Below are positions 5,183 through 5,913 of a stretch of DNA of 5,913 nucleotides, piece after piece; the first letter of the stretch is position 1, and every line of letters starts with the position of its first letter. This DNA is from Gammaproteobacteria bacterium. GTDB taxonomy: Bacteria > Pseudomonadota > Gammaproteobacteria > DSM-26407. The notes beneath the pieces were generated by a model. The model did no database searches. It was given only the letters and a program-made list of their open reading frames with translations, and had not been told where the DNA came from. Position numbers and translations under genes: made by a program. The stretch covers positions 1-5,913 of the forward strand of contig JAQVKR010000182.1 in the NCBI GenBank assembly GCA_028694565.1, read 5' to 3'.

Positions 5183-5695
5183 ATGAGCGGTCGGAGGCAG
5201 GTGGCGTTGGCCGTGGTGCTCTCGATTCTGTTGCTGCTGGCCGCCAGCGCCCTGGCGTCGCTCGCGGCGATTGAGCTGGTCCGCCTCCTGGACCCCCGCA
5301 TGGGACGGGATTTGGCGGGGGTGATCATCGGCGCCATGAACAACGCCTTCATCGCCCTGGCCACTTTCGAGCTCGCCCTGGGGACGGGCGTCGTCCGGGC
5401 GGCCTCCTTCGCCGGCGGCGGCGACGGGCTCGGCGCCCTGGTGCGGAAAACCTTCACCCGCTTCGTCAGCGTCGTATGCATCGCGCTGACCCTGGAGGGG
5501 CTGATCATGGTGGTCCGCTACAGCCCCGTGGAACTGGGCCGGTACCTGCTCTACGCGCTGGCGCTTCTGCTCGGAATCGGCGCGCTGCTGCTGGGACTGG
5601 CGGTGCTGCTGAACCGGGCCCACGCGGCCGCCCTGCGGGCCCGCCGGCGCACGCTGCGGCCGAATCCGGAGGCCGGCCGGGCCCTCACCGGGTGA
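5183..5695 (+). CDS. Unrecognised four-helix integral membrane protein
   Basis: 170 residues; I cannot assign a family. Hydrophobicity suggests four transmembrane helices at about 7-33, 45-71, 93-112 and 119-143. The N-terminus is short and basic (MSGRRQ) and the C-terminal tail is arginine-rich (about 145-170), so both ends should be cytoplasmic. Acidic residues sit inside the predicted helices (Glu63 in FELALG, Glu105 in LEGLIM), together with Asn53-Asn54, which suggests a polar centre within the membrane. There is no signal peptide, lipobox or enzymatic motif that I recognise. The start is supported by GGAGAAG (5171-5177), five bases before the ATG. It lies 193 bases after the EF-hand/BON gene. 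No sigma-54 promoter or GlrR operator is visible in that gap, so it is either transcribed by readthrough or from a promoter I cannot identify. A large hairpin covers its stop codon. Confidence 0.8.
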   Translation: MSGRRQVALAVVLSILLLLAASALASLAAIELVRLLDPRMGRDLAGVIIGAMNNAFIALATFELALGTGVVRAASFAGGGDGLGALVRKTFTRFVSVVCIALTLEGLIMVVRYSPVELGRYLLYALALLLGIGALLLGLAVLLNRAHAAALRARRRTLRPNPEAGRALTG

Positions 5696-5708
5696 GGACC
5701 CGGCCGGC
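5672..5708. terminator. Very strong stem-loop across the end of the membrane-protein gene
   Basis: GCCGGCCGGG (5672-5681) pairs perfectly with CCCGGCCGGC (5699-5708). After one C/A mismatch, CCTCAC (5683-5688) pairs with GTGAGG (5692-5697), leaving a 3-base loop. That is 16 paired bases, nearly all GC, with the TGA stop (5693-5695) in the right arm. No T-run follows on either strand, so it may be a non-canonical terminator or a 3'-end stabiliser rather than a standard intrinsic terminator. Confidence 0.5.
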
Positions 5709-5875
5709 TGCGGTCCGCGGCTGGCTTCCCGAATCAATGCCTGGCCTATCCTGCCTTCCGGGCGTGCTGGTGCCGCCGCTGCCGGTTCCGGGGTTCGCCG
5801 CGCCCCTGTTGCGCGGTGCCGGCCCCGGCATTGCGTCCCGCGCCGGCGCCGGGCGGACCCTTGTCCGGGCGGGGG
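5696..5875. other. GC-rich tail with no supported gene
   Basis: No open frame with a plausible start and ribosome binding site is visible on either strand. The stretch holds several short GC palindromes, such as TGCCGG-CC-CCGGCA at 5817-5830, which are expected at this base composition. It is probably a spacer between transcription units. Confidence 0.5.
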
Positions 5876-5913
5876 CTAGGAGGAGATTGCCGGCATCCCG
5901 ACAGCCAGTGCCG
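5876..5913 (-). CDS. Possible 3' end of a minus-strand gene (very short, uncertain)
   Basis: On the minus strand one frame is open from the right edge to a TAG (5876-5878) and would encode ...ALAVGMPAISS. Eleven codons cannot establish a gene. A convergent gene here would fit the structured spacer between it and the membrane-protein gene. A competing reading is an AGGAGG on the plus strand (5878-5883) serving a start beyond the window or the poorly spaced TTG at 5887. Confidence 0.15.
   Translation of the reverse strand, partial: ALAVGMPAISS

Noticed and set aside
1..5913. CRISPR arrays, tRNA or rRNA genes, insertion sequences, phage genes
   Set aside because: No spaced direct repeats, no tRNA-like cloverleaf signals and no transposase or integrase motifs were seen.

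Overview
The window is very GC-rich and tightly packed, and every confident gene lies on the + strand. The central block (467-3772) has the gene order and protein features of the gammaproteobacterial glrK-qseG-glrR locus: a membrane sensor kinase, a small outer-membrane lipoprotein and a sigma-54-activating response regulator, with overlapping reading frames. The base composition suggests a GC-rich, non-enteric gammaproteobacterium (for example a Chromatiales/Ectothiorhodospiraceae-like lineage). That placement is an inference from family resemblance and composition only.

Layout: the left edge holds the 3' end of an HPt-containing signalling protein (ends 398). Next comes the operon glrK (467-1918), qseG (1908-2420) and glrR (2417-3772). 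Then follow a 56-residue DUF1328/YtjA-type membrane protein (3857-4027), a 434-base non-coding stretch, an exported protein with two EF-hands and a BON domain (4462-4989), an unrecognised four-helix membrane protein (5183-5695), and a GC-rich tail with no gene I can support apart from a doubtful minus-strand fragment at the edge.

The main result is regulatory. The regulator GlrR lies directly upstream of two genes that each have a sigma-54 promoter: 3782-3797 before the DUF1328 gene (one mismatch to the consensus core) and 4381-4396 before the EF-hand/BON gene (near perfect). Upstream of the second promoter is a perfect match to the enterobacterial GlrR operator TGTC-N10-GACA (4278-4295). A second copy with one mismatch (4215-4232) lies exactly 63 bp, about six helical turns, further upstream. 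An IHF-like site (4349-4361) sits between operators and promoter. This reproduces the layout known for the GlrR/sigma-54/IHF-controlled sRNA gene glmY of enterobacteria, but here it drives envelope-protein genes beside glrR itself. The window therefore looks like a self-contained envelope-stress module: GlrK senses (probably modulated by QseG), GlrR activates, and a small inner-membrane protein and a periplasmic BON protein are the outputs.
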